Of a stretch of 60,000 nt of DNA, positions 1-13,259 are shown piece after piece. The stretch is taken from positions 15,241,501 to 15,301,500 of the forward strand of contig OX485805.1 of the NCBI GenBank assembly GCA_950295325.1. Reading direction: 5' to 3'. The translations under genes were made by a program, and so were the position numbers. The notes below the pieces were generated by a model that saw only the letters and a list, made by a program, of their open reading frames with translations, was not told the DNA's origin and did not search any database. How positions within the stretch are numbered: position 1 is the stretch's first letter; each line of letters opens with the position of its first letter. This DNA is from Polytrichum commune (Eukaryota; Streptophyta; Polytrichopsida; Polytrichales; Polytrichaceae).

Positions 1-1494
1 CAAGTTGTAAACACGGATAGAACAAAACAAGAAATATAATCAATTGTCATAAGACATGAAAATTTTGCATAATTATCTACTCCAAAACAAAAGATTGCAT
101 TCAATTGAAAAAACTAAATACACAAATTGAAAATATTTACTTTAATTTTGTTCACAAACACATTCAACCTTGTACCAAATATTTACAATGTGAAGGGTTA
201 GGATATAACTATGCACCCTCCAATACATGTCAAGATACATATCAATATCCTCTCTTATGTCATAATAAGACAAAAAATTTGGAGAGGTTTAACACCAATG
301 ATGACAAAGAACTAAAACTAATTGTTGGCATGAGGCGGACATACTTCACGAGAGCGGAGCAAGCCGAATCTTTGGCGCTTGTGAAACATCCTGTGTGAAT
401 GCTATGAAGCAAAGAAGAAAGCTCCAAAAAATGTGTCTTACCCACCGCCTTTGTGCCACGCTTCACCAATGCAAGACCTCCTACCCAAACACTTCACCGC
501 CTTCATACCACTATGTTTGTCCAAACCCTAAGCAAACCCAAGGGCCGTTGAGAAGTCACAACATTCCTTCCCCCAAAAAAATCCACAACGTTTCCCTCCA
601 AACTAACACGTTTCATTCAAATTTGGACAGAATTACACAATTCCTCATCCAAGTAGTCTAACCCATAATTATTCTATTGATTCTACTACACACATTTGGG
701 GGGATCCAATATCTATAATCCTATTTTTTTCTACTGATTACTAAAATGGAGGAATTATTCACCGCCTTATTTTACATATAAACATGTAGGGGACATATTT
801 CCAAAGCTATGGTAGATCTAATGAATGTATAAATTTTACCTTCAACGAATTAAATTGACCCAATTTTTATCTCACGTGGTTTCTAAAATTCCGATAGTCA
901 CCTCCCCGTGCACCCTACTAACTTCCCCCTAGGTTGACCCTACGTGGACCCTATTGTGTCGTGACGGAGGGGTCCGTCACGACACGACACGTCATGACGT
1001 CGGGATAGACAACCCTCGTGGTAGGCGAATCTTTGAGGTTTTTGTCATTTCGCGAGAGGATGAAAAGATTATCGCCGCATCGTCGTTTATTGAAGGATCG
1101 AATGATGGATAAAATTATTTTATACTTTGATTTTCTTCGACCGCGTCCACCTCCATAAAAAAAAGACAACTAAAAGAAGTTCGAAGCATCTAGAAGGTTG
1201 GTAGCATAAAGCCATCTTTCATCATTTTATTCCTGGTATGATCATGATTTGTCTTAGGATGTATTCCCACTGAAGCCCTTTGTTGTGAGGCACCGCCCAA
1301 CTTCATTTCAGGATCATCGGCTTCAATGCTCTCGGCAAATTTGATGATCCCTGCCACGACCTCAATAAGTTTTGGAAATTTAAACAAGGCATCCACACTA
1401 CAACAAAACACGTATTTTATTCCTGCACCCACTTCACTGCATGTCTTTTATTACCATAAACAATGAAGAGTTGAAATTGTTGAAATCCACCTTT
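1..1494. other. Left flank of element A1, no intact gene
   Basis: AT-rich DNA with only short open frames, none with convincing codon structure. The one recognisable piece is a relic at 1020-1175, described separately. The flank ends at 1494, where the terminal repeat of element A1 begins. If the 4-bp target duplication seen for A2 also applies here, the duplicated bases would be CTTT at 1491-1494, but the matching right end is outside the window. Confidence 0.5.
1020..1175 (+). pseudogene. Relic related to the small MULE gene at 24079-24546
   Basis: Translating the plus strand gives a stretch of about 45 residues with LSFRERMKRLSPH, then LLKDRMMDKI, then DFLRPRPPP. This aligns with the C-terminal part of the small MULE-borne gene at 24079-24546 (LSLRQRMRALPPH, PLKDRIRDKT, DLLRPGPPP). 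No start codon or complete frame remains. It implies that the DNA flanking A1 derives from an older copy of the same MULE family. The alignment is by eye; function unknown. Confidence 0.5.
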
Positions 1495-1522
1495 AACACT
1501 ATATTCGTTAAATTGAGACTTT
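1495..1522. repeat. Left terminal inverted repeat of A1
   Basis: Begins AACACTATATTCGTTAAATT and matches both ends of A2 (29842-29869 and 45844-45871). It is followed by a small hairpin, GAGACTTT-CTCTAG-TCTC, also present at the right end of A2. Confidence 0.75.
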
Positions 1523-2025
1523 CTCTAGTCTCAAATTAATATATGGATCAAACAACATGAAGATGCCCGAAACTATACTGTCAACAATCTCAAATATATT
1601 AAATGTTTTAATATCCCAAATCTATGATGTGCGGACATAAGCACATATGGTATAGCACTCGACACCAACTTCATCAACAAAATCACATTGGGTAGAGCAC
1701 TCCAAACAAGTTTCACCCAAAAATATATATAAAATGATTTCTATTATTAGCATGCTCAATAGAATATAGACATTGCAACATACAAAGTGCATGTAATAAA
1801 TGCATATTTCTTCAATCGACAATTTAGTCCCAAACATAATAATAAGATGAACTTCATATTTTTTTGAAATATACTAAATGGATATTCATCCAACTCCAAA
1901 CAATATAGTATTCGTAAGTTCTACCCAAACTCTGCACCAATTTTGAAGAGCACACATATGGATAATTTATATTGCTATAATTACGTATGAAACTATAATC
2001 ATGCTAACACAATCCTACCAACTTC

Positions 2026-5000
2026 TCATTCAACGTGGGTTGCTTCTTGTGCAATCCGAGCAAGGTTGTCTTTTGCAAAAGTTATGTACTTTTGAGGGAT
2101 GGACACTGATCCACTATGGTTTTTCCGTGGTTTCCATGCTATGAATATGGAATCAGTATCTACCCAAGATGGACCGTGCTCAGAATCCGCCTTCCACCGA
2201 AAGTTTAGGTTTGTATCCCAGCCTGTATAATGCCGAAGCACATTTTTATTCCGTGCAGTCAGTCGGTAGTACTCCACTTGTATTTGTTGAAAATGAGGGC
2301 TGGAAGTTGTAAAATTTGGTTTAGACAAAGCTCTTGTCACCCACACTGGCTTCGCATATGTCTCATCTCCAGGACGCAAAATGAACATATAACCTTCATG
2401 ACAATCCACTGCAATGCGGAAAGATGGTGGGGGACGACTACTAGCAGGCCCCACGTAATGGTCGTCCACATCAAACTCCTCTCGAACCTCTCCATTTCCC
2501 AAAAGACTAGCCTCCGAAGCTTGTACATCGACTCGTGTTTGTGGCCAAAATCCATGCCTCAAAGTATGAGGGCTATCTTGGTGGAGGTCTACCAAGGCGG
2601 CACGAACACGTGTCCAATAATGTATCCAACTCCCATAACGATGCCAACATGATCCGCCAACATCCGCTATTTTCAAACTCTCCCAATATTGTATGAAGCC
2701 TGATATACCTTTCAAAATATCCTCCAAATTCTTCATGGCTATGGGCTTGCAAGGGCTAGGCTCCCCATCCGGTAACATGGTCTTTCCATCCGCATCCACG
2801 CGCCACACAAGAAGACCCTCCGGCGGGCTCCAGTCTTGTGTCGTGCACAACAACTTGTATTGCATGGCCGGGACACCATCGTCACGCATATAAAAGCGGA
2901 ATTGTTGTGCCTTCGTATGCCCGATCAATCGGTGAGCTCCACTTCAAATATAAGGTTCTATAAATGCCTTGAAGTCTGGCACCTCCTCGATCATATGGGG
3001 GATGATGGGAACGTTCTCTAAATCCATGTACGACTTCATCAATAATGGGATTGTAGGAAAATCCTCCTCCTGCAACTTCATGCTCCACCGTCCAAAAGAT
3101 GCATCAATATCATCGTGCGTGTGGCCTACCAATAGGAAGGACACAAAAACCTCCTTGAAAATGCCTTTCGCAACCAACAACGACTAATATGCAAATACAT
3201 ATCTACTTTTATTGTCCTTGGCACAATTGTCCAATTGGACACGCAAAGTTGGGGGTAACTTCTTGGCAATCACGGGTTCATTGGGTGGCTCGGGCAACGA
3301 ATGCAAGCATACATCTTTTCCATCCAACACCGCTTCATATAAAGGTGTTGAACCCATGTTCGCAAATAACAATCCTGAAGAATAGGCTGGTGGTTTCTCT
3401 AAATCACGTAAAAACCTTGCAAATGATCCTATCGTGTGGTTTGAATCCGCTGGATACAAATCAAGAGCATAATGAGCAAACTTGACATCACCGTGTCCAT
3501 GTGCAATTATTCATGCAATGCCAACCCAACGTGATTAGTATCTATGTATAAATAAACCATTTTGAATGAATCCATGTTCTCCAGTACATCACGTAATGAA
3601 ACACCACAACATTTAGGGTATGTGATGACATTATTTCATACTTCACCTGTAACCGATACAGGTAACTTAAAAAACCCATCCGTGGCCTTTATTCGATTTG
3701 CAAAACATGGGGAGGCTGTTTTGGCATGATCCATTTTGTCATGAATGACCGTGAGAACCTCCAATGGCCTAGAGATGGACAAAGCTCTATTTGTGTAGTA
3801 ATCATTACGGTGCGCCTTTTGCATGTTTACGTGCTTGAAATAGTTCAATTGATGCGCCGCATATGACTCGGTTCTCATCGTGTGTGCATCCCAAAGACGT
3901 TTCAACTTTTTGCAATTAAAGCACCGGGCAAATTTGTCCCCTCGTTTTTTTGTAATGTATTCGCTAAAGCTTGTTTTCTTTATTGCACTCAATTTTGACA
4001 ATGAAATTGGCTCCAACCCAATCTTCTCGCTAAGTGCATTCACGTCCAACAATATGTCTTTCCATTTTGTGCATGTGGGAAGTACTTTCTCCACAACCTT
4101 TTCACCGGTTGTGAGTGTGCGTATTTTGTGTGGCATTGCATCAGCAAGGGGGACAATGATGGTTGCTAGAGTGGCCGTTGCTTGCCTTGTTGCTTCCCTA
4201 GGTTTCTTTAAACCCACGTTCCCATGGTGACGGGACCGGCGGCCTTCCTTGGCATAAGCAGCTTGTCTATAGAAGTCCGCTTTCGACACACCGTGAATGG
4301 TGTACCATGCCTTACAACACACGTCTATGCTTTCAATGGTGATTACCTTGCGACCCGTCCCATTCACATGTATCGCCCTATGAACATCAAGTTTTTTTGT
4401 GGATCTTAGACGGAAATCTCCAAGCCACATTTCTTCACGGATGGCCTTCAATTTATCCCTTGGAAACAATTGGCAACAACGATGCACACAACAATCCATT
4501 GTGGCAACTTCTCTAATCGACTCCTCCCCGAGCAACCTTTGACATTTACAATCATTTGCAGACGGAGCAGGACGTGCCAATGTATCGTACTTTCTTTGGT
4601 CCTTGTGTGGCCACATGTTTGATTGCAGCTCCTTTACGATTTGCATGTGTCGTTGCTCATGTTCACGTAAGCTAAATCCATCAATCGTGACATTCCTCAA
4701 TGGCCACCTGCGGAGGGAGAACCTATGAGTGGGATCCACCTCGGAAGGAACGAGGGACTCCAATATGACAATCCCAACGTCGTCGGTGCCAAGCAGGTTT
4801 TGATCAATGCAATCTTGTGGATGGGTGTTACGACAAATACCCTCCGCCACAACAACCCCACTGTCATTAAGCAGTAACACATCCAAATTCACCCATGAAG
4901 CTCTTGAAAGCCCCGCACACTCTATAATGGGACAGTCCGGTACGAAATGCGAAGGTGTATCCAAATGCTCTTCATCTGAACTCTCATCCATAGTAGCCTC

Positions 5001-5090
5001 CCCGACAATGTCTAGCTCGTCCTCAGATGCAGATGGCCAATTGGCCATGTCTTCTCCAGACGAATACCCTCTTCCAGTATACCCATCCAT
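2026..5090 (-). pseudogene. X1: decayed putative DDE-type transposase (DUF7869-like) of A1
   Basis: Copy of X2 (42275-45339), sharing exon 1 length exactly (1444 bp, 5090-3647); exon 2 is 3512-2026. Three lesions are visible. The intron acceptor reads TTGCAT where X2 has TTGCAG, so splicing should fail and the following Met codon is ATA. A Trp codon is TAG at 3186-3184. An Arg codon (CGA in X2) is TGA at 2946-2944. No frameshift is seen in exon 2. The motifs HDKMDHAKT, QLDNCAKDNK and GHTHDDID remain readable. Protein similarity to X2 is high in the C-terminal half and lower near the N-terminus. A TATA-like box in its leader is conserved (minus strand, 6297-6291). Confidence 0.8.
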
Positions 5091-5310
5091 TTTGCCTACA
5101 CACAAGAAATTGGAACCTTGTTAAACTTGAAAAAATCTATAGGGTCCAATAGAAAAACACAGAAACCATATCATATAATTACAACTGGGAATACTCTGTC
5201 TTAACACATGTTGTATGAATATTATATCGTGGGGTTCGAAAAGGATGGAGCGCACAATAATGTGTTCAGGATCAGTCTATGCACATCCCCATTGTGCGCA
5301 TGAGGGTGGG

Positions 5311-6074
5311 TTTGGGTGGAGCGACCCAAACCTCACTATGACGTTGGGTTTGGGTCGCTCGACCCAAACCTCGTGCCAGGATGGGCCTGCTAACCCAGAC
5401 CCACCCCTCATAAGGGGATTGGTTTGGGTCGAGCGACCCAAACCTCACTATGGGGTTGGGTTTGGGTCGCTCGACCCAAACCCATTTCCAGGACGGGCCC
5501 TACGAAACCAGACCCAACCCTGATATGTGGGTGGGTTTGGGTCGAGCGACCCAAACCTCACTATGACGTTGGGTTTGGGTCGCTCGACCCAAACCTCGTG
5601 CCAGGATGGGCCTGCTAACCCAGACCCACCCCTCATAAGGGGATTGGTTTGGGTCGAGCGACCCAAACCTCACTATGGGGTTGGGTTTGGGTCGCTCGAC
5701 CCAAACCCATTTCCAGGACGGGCCCTACGAAACCAGACCCAACCCTGATATGTGGGTGGGTTTGGGTCGAGCGACCCAAACCTCATTATGGGGCTGGTTT
5801 GGGTCGCTCGACCCAAACCCATTGCCAGGATGGGCCCTGCGAAACTAGACCCAACCCTGATATGTGGGTGGGTTTGGGTCGCTCGACCCAAACCCAGTGC
5901 CAGGATGGGCCCTAATAAACCAGACACACCCCTGATATGGGGTAGGGTTTGGGTCGAGCGACCCAAACCTCATTATGGGGTTGGGTTTGGGTCGCTCGAC
6001 CCAAACCCAGTGACAGGATGGGCCCTGCTAAACCAGACCCAACCCGTGATAGGGTTTGGGTCGAGCGACTCAAA
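5311..6074. repeat. Palindrome array of A1 (14 sites) in the X1 leader
   Basis: Fourteen copies of TTTGGGTCGNNCGACCCAAA, with centre AG or CT alternating; the first and last are imperfect. They lie in a higher-order tandem repeat of about 224 bp. The array falls between the conserved TATA-like box (6291-6297) and the X1 start codon, so it is probably in the 5' leader or first intron of X1. Spacers differ from those of the A2 array, while the palindrome core is the same. Confidence 0.9.
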
Positions 6075-6290
6075 CATTCCGCAAATTCCGCCGTAAAATG
6101 CGGTAATCTTCTATATTCGCCTGCATGGATACTAATTGTAAGAATTCAGGTTGTGCATGGCTGTTGTAATTAGCTACTCATCAACGGACGCATACACGAA
6201 CCTTGCACTCCACCACTAATTGAGAGAGCTTGCAACCATTTCAGAATGGGGAGATGAGAAGAAAAAAAGTGAAGTCTGGGGGGTTTGGTA

Positions 6291-6297
6291 CTTTATA
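6291..6297 (-). promoter_or_regulatory. TATA-like box upstream of X1
   Basis: Reads TATAAAG on the minus strand inside GGCGGGTAGTATAAAG, a context conserved at 40951-40966 upstream of X2. Its distance from the start codon implies a leader of over 1 kb containing the palindrome array. Confidence 0.5.
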
Positions 6298-7331
6298 CTA
6301 CCCGCCTCCACCTTGCCCTTCCTCTTTGGATTCCTTTCCCGCCCGAACCTAAACCCTAAACCTTAGTCAAACCTTCTGACGGAATTTCCCGCTTCTTGTT
6401 GGTAATAGAGCATCCATATTTAGCCTGCCTCTTCGTGGTGCCAACCATCAAATGACCTTGGACAATTAATCTCCTAATTCCGCTATTAAATAACTACACA
6501 AAATATAATGTGTGTGTTTGATTATATGTAGTGTTGTTACCACCCTTACATGCTCAACATTAACTTTCAATTCTATGACAATTAGTATTGAAGGTAAATG
6601 TGTTGCTACCTTCTACTCTCACGTATATTTCTTCTTTTGACATCCTTACTAACACTAAATTCAAACATGTAAATTCCACATAATACTATAGCTGATATTT
6701 AATGTTTGAGTTTATATTTAATATTTATTACTTTCATATGGTTATTGATAATTTGTGTATGCGCTTGTATTTAGTGTATCAAACACTAAATATCATACTT
6801 TTGTAGTTGTGTTTTGAACCTATAGTTTTTATTGATTTGGCTTGCCAAAAAAAATGTAGTCAACTTTATTTGTTTAACAATTGTTTGATGAAAAATACAA
6901 ACATATATAGTTGGATCTATTCACTACACTAAATACGAACGCATCTACAACGTACCAATACCACTATGGAAGTAATTAGCATTGAATGTAAAACTCAAAC
7001 ACTCAATGTTAACTATAAAGGTAATATGTGTGAATATAGTGTTAGTAAGGACACATGACACTTTTTAGTTCGCTCTATCAAGGATGTTTAAACCTATCAT
7101 GAAGTCCACTTCAAGTGCAGCTTTGCATGTGAGCCAAACATGCAAAGTTGAAAATGTATGTCTTCATAACAAACACAACATGAAATGTAACGAACATTCA
7201 CATTCATGAATTAGACTAATGTTATATGTATATACATTTGTATTTAGAACCACAAGCGACTTGGCGCCCTCATTTGACCTATGCGCCATTCATTTATGGC
7301 TTCGGGTGCAACAAGACACATTTATATACCA

Positions 7332-7358
7332 CAAACCCTAAACCCTAAACCCTAATCC
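7332..7358. repeat. Interstitial telomere-type repeat in A1
   Basis: About three units of CCCTAAA, one altered to CCCTAAT. A longer tract sits at the homologous place in A2 (39579-39617), so it belongs to the element rather than to a chromosome end. Confidence 0.7.
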
Positions 7359-8280
7359 CTCATAGTTGTTCAGGGTTGCTCCCATATAGAACACCATCTA
7401 CTGTACTTTGTGCCTCATTTCCTAATAAGATATGTTGTTTAATATATGTGGAGGGATCATCCAACAACATAGCGATTGCTGGTTTAGCTTCATATAATGT
7501 TGAACTCCACATATTTGTATTTGATGGCTTCATATTTGTATAAATGGTGCTTCTTTCATTTACTATCACTATATTCAATATTTGTAGACTTTATCTTGTC
7601 TCAACTAAATATATGAACAACAACAACATTGTCTAATGTTTGGGTCATCCTACCTAAACCATCTTCATATGAGTTATTAATTGGGTTCTTCATATGAACA
7701 CCCGCTTCAAAATATTTGCATCTCATAAATATGTAAACTTCTACATAAGTATGTTAATGTTCCATCATGCTATAAATCAAACAACATCTTTGTTGCTTTT
7801 GGCAAACAACAATGATATTAAGTTGTCAAGACTTAATATTGCATAATTCCATATTATAATGAATGACATTACATAAACTTGTATAATTAGATTTAGTTCA
7901 ATGACATGTGTTAACGGATCCATCGTAGGCTAGAGCCTTGTCCTCTACCAACAACCTTCATAGATAATTACAATACATAACTCGAAACCATTCATTGTGT
8001 AAATGGTTACCATAGTTATATTATTCCATTATGTAATTGCCTATGAGGATTGCAATATAAAACCCAAATACTCCTCTTAGTCTAGTATCTATCATTCTTG
8101 ATTTATCCATATGTGTAGATTACTACAATTACAAAACCAATACAATTTCATTATTTGATATTAGCAAATCCATCGGGGGACCATTAAATTAAAAACCTTA
8201 GGCTATAAAGGTTTTTTAGTATCCTCAAGGATGGTATGGGATAGGTGGCTAAAGGATACCCACCTGCGAGGCCTATCGAC

Positions 8281-9888
8281 CGTCGATGGGCCTGGGGCTC
8301 TCCAATGGCCCAGATTGTGTATTCGTTTGGGCCATGGAGCGCCCCGTGACACGTAGCGGCCATGAGCCGAACGGACACAAAAGGCGCCGGCCCGAATGGG
8401 TCCCGCCCTTGAGTGACCTTCCCTCTTTCACTCTCCCCTCCGCACTTTCTCCTTCTCTCTCCTCCGCTCCAAGCTCCTCCTCCTTTGTACGTTCCTCATA
8501 CTTTCTGGAGGCGCCGCCGCTTTTGAAAGCGCCGCCTCCTCCCTTGCATTCTCTCTCTCCTTGTCGAACTCGCATTCCTTCTCTCCTTGTCGAACTCGCA
8601 TTCCTTCTCTCCTTCCCTTCTTCATCATTATCTCATTCTCTCTTTCACTCCTCCTCTTCTTTTGATCTATTTTGTTGTTCATTGAGTGCGCATTGAGCGA
8701 GTTCTGAGTGTAGTATGAGTTTTAGGGTTTGTTTTTGTATTAAAGTCTATGCATTTTAGCCATTTCAGAACGTCTTTGTTGTTTTGGAGTGTGAGTGTTG
8801 TTTCAAAGTGGTTGTGTCAGTTCCTCCTGGTCTTAGAAACATTCATGTGTGAGTGTAGAGTGATTTCATAATTAGAATGATTGTTCTAAAATCAAGGTGC
8901 ATGTGTGGCCTTCAGATAGCTTCTTTGTTCATGTTTGTAAACACTTGTTACATTCAGAGTGAATGCTTGTGAGGGATTGTTTAATTCTGAGTGAATGTTT
9001 GTGAAAGCTTCTTCAATTCAGAGTGAATGTTTGTGAGGTGTTCTTAGTTTTTTGATATCCAATCCTTTCTAGAATCAGCTTCCAAGACTAGCTTGTTAGA
9101 ACTGCTTCCAACAGCAGCTTGTTGTGTAGTTTGCAAAGCAAGGTAATTTCTTCAACTTCTTTATGTGTGTCAATTTCTTTAGAGTTTCGCAGCATCTACA
9201 ATGCATAAGCATTGTATATGCTGCGTAAACACATTATAAAGGTCTTTGGAATCAAAAGTGTTTTGAGAGACGACCCAAACTTCAGTTTGAAACCCTAAAA
9301 CACTAAACTCTGCAGCTGGTTTGGGTCGAGCGACCCAAACTCTTCAGCTGGTTTGGATCGTTCGACCCAAACTCTAAAGATGGTTTGGGTCGTTCGACCC
9401 AAACTAGCAGCTGCTTTGGGTCGTGGGCGCCAATCCATCTGCAGAGTTTGGGTCGCTCGACCCAAACCATAAGCATTGTTTGGGTTTAGGGTTTAGCCAA
9501 ACTCCGCATCAAATAATCATTTATAATTAATTTAATCATCATCTTGGGTGAATATCTAACCCTAAAGCCGATCATTCCATACAGCTACAAAGTTTGGGTC
9601 CAACGACCCAAACATTGCTTATGTTTTTGCTAGTTACGAACAATATTTATTCTGATGAACAACAACTCAAACACCCAATCAATAATGAAATGACCAACAA
9701 CGAGAACAGTAGCTTCTGATGATTGTGATTATTCATTATGCATTGTAGGCACAGGTTTGGGTCGTCCGACCCAAACCTGTGAAAAGTAACCCCCATATAT
9801 AAATGTTAGTAACCCAGACGTAAGCCTATATGATTTGAAAGAGTTTGGGTCGCACGACCGAAACTAACATACGTTCTTCTCCTTGCAG
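8281..9888 (+). other. Leader and first intron of Y1
   Basis: A CT-rich segment (about 8400-8690) followed by AT-richer leader DNA corresponds to 38198-38830 in A2. A donor AAG|GTAATT at 9141/9142 and an acceptor TTGCAG directly before the ATG at 9889 define a 5' UTR intron of about 750 bp that contains seven palindromes. The open frames seen here look like by-products of base composition. Confidence 0.55.
9321..9863. repeat. Seven palindromes in intron 1 of Y1
   Basis: Copies of the TTTGGGTCGNNCGACCCAAA family at about 9321, 9352, 9382, 9447, 9592, 9753 and 9844, with centres including AG, TT, CT and TC. Three have single changes in one arm. All lie in the 5' UTR intron. Confidence 0.85.
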
Positions 9889-10110
9889 ATGCCCCCAAAG
9901 AAAAGACCTGGAGAACGATGGTTCAAGCCGGCACCAGACGCGATTTGGCAAGAGCATGAAACGCCTAAAGACGAATCCTACGTCGCAAAAGAGGACCTTG
10001 TCATTGCATGGTCCTTTCTTGTAGTAAAGGCAGCTCAATTTAAAATACTACTAGTTTTGAAAGTTGGCACGGAGGAGCAACACGCATGGGCAACTGTGAC
10101 AGGATGGGAG

Positions 10111-12350
10111 TGTGAGCCCAAAAGGGTGCCCACATTTAGTCTTAGACCCTTGAAACGTTAGTTGATGCACTTTGAAGTAGCATGTTACTTCACAAAAATA
10201 TAAAAAGAGTGAAATGTTAGTCTTAGAAGTACCATGTTGTAAGAGGCTAGGATGTGAGTTGTTATTGTGTTTTTACCTTCGGAAGGATTTGAGTGAATGA
10301 GGATAGGTAAGGAGAACTTGGATTGAGTAGTTAGTGAGTAGGCTAGTACAAATGGATGGAGACAACCAAAGTGACTCAAGAGGCAAGTGCATTCGAATTG
10401 GGATGAATGGAGGATCACATGGAGCGCATAAGTGGACCACCTCATCATGGCCACTTAATGGGGAAGGCCCAAGGAAGAATGCAAGGTGGAGGATAAGCAA
10501 ATTCTCAAAGCACCAATCAAATCACGAGTTAAGCATCGTGGTTTGAATTAAGTGGTGAGCGACGATTTGGGAAAGTAAGGGGAGAAAGTTATGGCGGCGG
10601 AAAGCGAAGGAGGCTAAGTTTGGGTTGAAGCATCCCAAGTTTGGTAAAGTGTGGTAGGTAGAAAGCCAAGGCTAGTTAAATGTTCGAATTAGGATCCTTG
10701 TTGATCATTTGAGGGAGGAAGACTTAGAAGATAGGATTGGCGCCTACTAAGTAGGAGGAAATCTCAAGGGCTTATCGTGAGCCTTGAGGGTGCTCACCCC
10801 CTCAAGCTTACTATATAATCCCTCATTCTTCCCTCACTCATCCTCTCTTTCCTTTGTGCTCCAAGGCACCCCACGAGTTATAAGTGTGGGTGTGGGAAGC
10901 CATATTGGAGCACATGTGTGTGCTTAGTTTTTAGTTTGAGAGCCAAGGCTTGTTAGCCTTGAAGAGGGCTTGACCTCTTGGTAGAATTAGTGTTGACGTG
11001 AAGGATTTTAAAGTTAATTCATGATTCCAATTTGTGGTACTTAAAGTTCATGTTTTGAATACACGTGGTTGCAAGTTCCATGTTTAAGAGTTGAGCACTT
11101 GATGTTGTGATGAGTGCAAAAATATACTTGTGTGGATTAGTTAGTCTTAGTGAAGTTAGGAAATTCTCTCTCCCCCTCTCCTCTCTAGGATTTTAGGATT
11201 TTAGGATTAGAGAAGAATTGTGTGATTAGAAAGGGGTTGTTAGTAGAATTAGGGAAATTAGGTAGGAAGATTAGTTAAGGGCTTGAATAATTAGTGAGGT
11301 AGTTGGGGATTACAACTACAAAGTTGTGGGTTCATGAAGGAGCTGGGTTTATGAAGGAGCTGGGTTTGTTTAGTTAGAAAGTAAAGAGCTGGGTTTATGA
11401 AGGACCTGGGTTTGTTTAGTTAGAAGCTAAGGAGCTGGGTTCATGAAGGAGCTGGGTTTATGAAGGAGCTGGGTTTGTTTAGTTAGAAAGTAAAGAGCTG
11501 GGTTTATGAAGGACCTGGGTTTGTTTAGTTAGAAGCTAAGGAGCTGGGTTTATGAAGGAGCTGGGTTTGTTTAGTTAGAAGCTAAGAAGCTGGGTTTATG
11601 AAGGAGCTGGGTTTATGTAATTAGAAAGTAAAGAGATGGGTTCATGAAGGAGCTTAGTAGATAGCCTACCTAATTAGCTCATAGACAAGTAGTTAGTTAC
11701 ATTATGCTAGTTAGTGTTATGTGTGGCTTTCACAAGTAAATGTATTTGAGATTGACTATAGAGAATAGTGTTTTTTTTAACACTTGCATCCTCTCTTTAA
11801 AAATAAACCACGTGCACAACTTAATGGAGAATGTGGAGCACTCTCGCGATGGCAAGACAAAGGAAGCAAAGACCAAAGGTGCGAGGGAGAGATTGACATA
11901 AGTCACATAAGTATTTCTTAATACTTAAAGGCTTATGTACGGTATGGAGACACCAAGTGAGACCTCTTATAGTAGCGATACGGAATACACAAGTGATAGT
12001 TCAAGTGGTAGTATAGAGTCAACGGCACGGACTCCATTTAGGAGAGGGATATCCTTAAGGGCTTGTGTAGCTAAAGCAGCCGGATGGACGTTAGAAGCAA
12101 ACAAAGACAAAATAGCACCCGAGCATAAGGAGGTTAAAATAACATAGTTAACTTGTGCATTCTCCACATACGTATTGAAATCGTACATTGAGTTGTTAAA
12201 AGTGAAATTCCAGTTAAATCCAAGACCACTTGAAGGGTGAACATTGCACTATGGACTCATCCAAGTCCAAATCCAATACCGCGGAGGAATGTGAGCCCAA
12301 ACCCACTACTCGGACTACGGACGCTTAAGGGTGGGGGGTTTGGCCTCACA
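10111..12350 (+). repeat. 5' LTR of the Gypsy element
   Basis: Starts TGTGAGCCCAAAAGGGTGCC and ends GGTTTGGCCTCACA. A TATATAA box at 10812-10818 probably marks the U3/R region. A tandem block built on GAGCTGGGTTTATGAAG occupies about 11337-11650. Small open frames inside the LTR (for example 11935-12147) have no recognisable product. Confidence 0.93.
11337..11650 (+). repeat. Minisatellite inside the LTR (also at 20106-20419)
   Basis: Irregular tandem units built from GAGCTGGGTTTATGAAG and GTTTGTTTAGTTAGAAG alternate about six times. The same arrangement is present in the 3' LTR. Confidence 0.85.
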
Positions 12351-12354
12351 TAAT

Positions 12355-12373
12355 TGGTGCGTCCGCCGGGAGC
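12355..12373 (+). other. Probable primer-binding site
   Basis: TGGTGCGTCCGCCGGGAGC begins 4 bases after the 5' LTR. TGG is the expected complement of the tRNA CCA end, and the rest resembles the complement of plant tRNA-Asp with several mismatches. From 12374 to 13259 I see only an untranslated leader. Confidence 0.45.
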
Positions 12374-13259
12374 GAAGCGGAAGGTAGTTACAAGACTTGG
12401 AGGCGACTAGGAGACTTGGAGGCAACTAGGAAAAATTGGAGACACAAACTTGAGAGAAGGGAAGGAGCACCCGAAACTCGGTAAGTATTCTCTCTTTGGG
12501 TTACATTTGAATTCATTGTATTTCAACTATTCCTTGGAATGAATTGCATTGTCAATTACGCAAATTCATTTTTGAAGAAGGAGCGCGGCGAAGGTACGTC
12601 CTCAACCTTTTTGGGGATTTGCTAAGAACTTAAAAGGAACCTATAACCGAGTAGCTCATTAAAACATTAGAGGGTAAATTCACCTTAGGACATTGAACTT
12701 TGACACTCACCTCGGGGTGAGTCTCAAAGTTTTGGGAGTTGTCATTTCATGCTCTAGATTAAATTAATATTTCACAAAGTTTATGGTGTTGTTACATTGA
12801 GTCACGATTGAGGGGAGTGCTAACTCACAGGGGGATGCGATTGCTTAAGGTATGTTTATTTCTTCAAAGTGAACTCATTAACTAATTAAGGAATGCCTTT
12901 TGTACTCGTGATTGTTGTTATCCGTTGTAGAGGGTAATTCCCGAATTGTGGATGGTGTGAGAAGTTGAAGGGTGAAGCCTCGACTTTTAACATAATCTAC
13001 TCGGAAGGTCACCCCCTCACAATCGGTATTGTGGTGAGTGTTAATTTGCGGGAAGGTGCGGAGGTGATGCTCCGACTTAACCAAAAAATTAACATGAACA
13101 TGCCTATCTCCTATTGGGATTCTTTCACCTAAGTGGGCTTGCAGGTTCTTTTCCTCACCTCCTAAAAAAATTATAACCACACCAAGACAAGTGAAAATAT
13201 TAAGAGGGGAATTGCTAGGATTATGTGTGGTCAAGTGAGGGTCGATCGATTCTTATGGA

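Larger units (their letters stand above)
6075..8280. other. A1 spacer between X1 and Y1, no gene
   Basis: AT-rich, with no convincing open frame. It holds the X1 TATA-like box (minus strand, 6297-6291), a telomere-type tract (7332-7358) and a degenerate copy of the element end at about 7570-7610. It corresponds to 38831-41180 in A2. Confidence 0.6.

Noticed and set aside
5311-6074. CRISPR-like array
   Set aside because: Repeats are full palindromes with variable centres, spacers are themselves repeated, and the DNA is plant-type; no cas genes are present.
8286-8696. 136-codon frame before Y1
   Set aside because: It lies in the CT-rich leader; the product is Ser/Leu/Pro-rich low complexity and is not kept in A2.
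10185-12188. Small open frames in the 5' LTR, identical to those in the 3' LTR (18954-20957)
   Set aside because: Identity follows from the LTRs being copies of each other. No codon bias, domain or splice context supports a gene.
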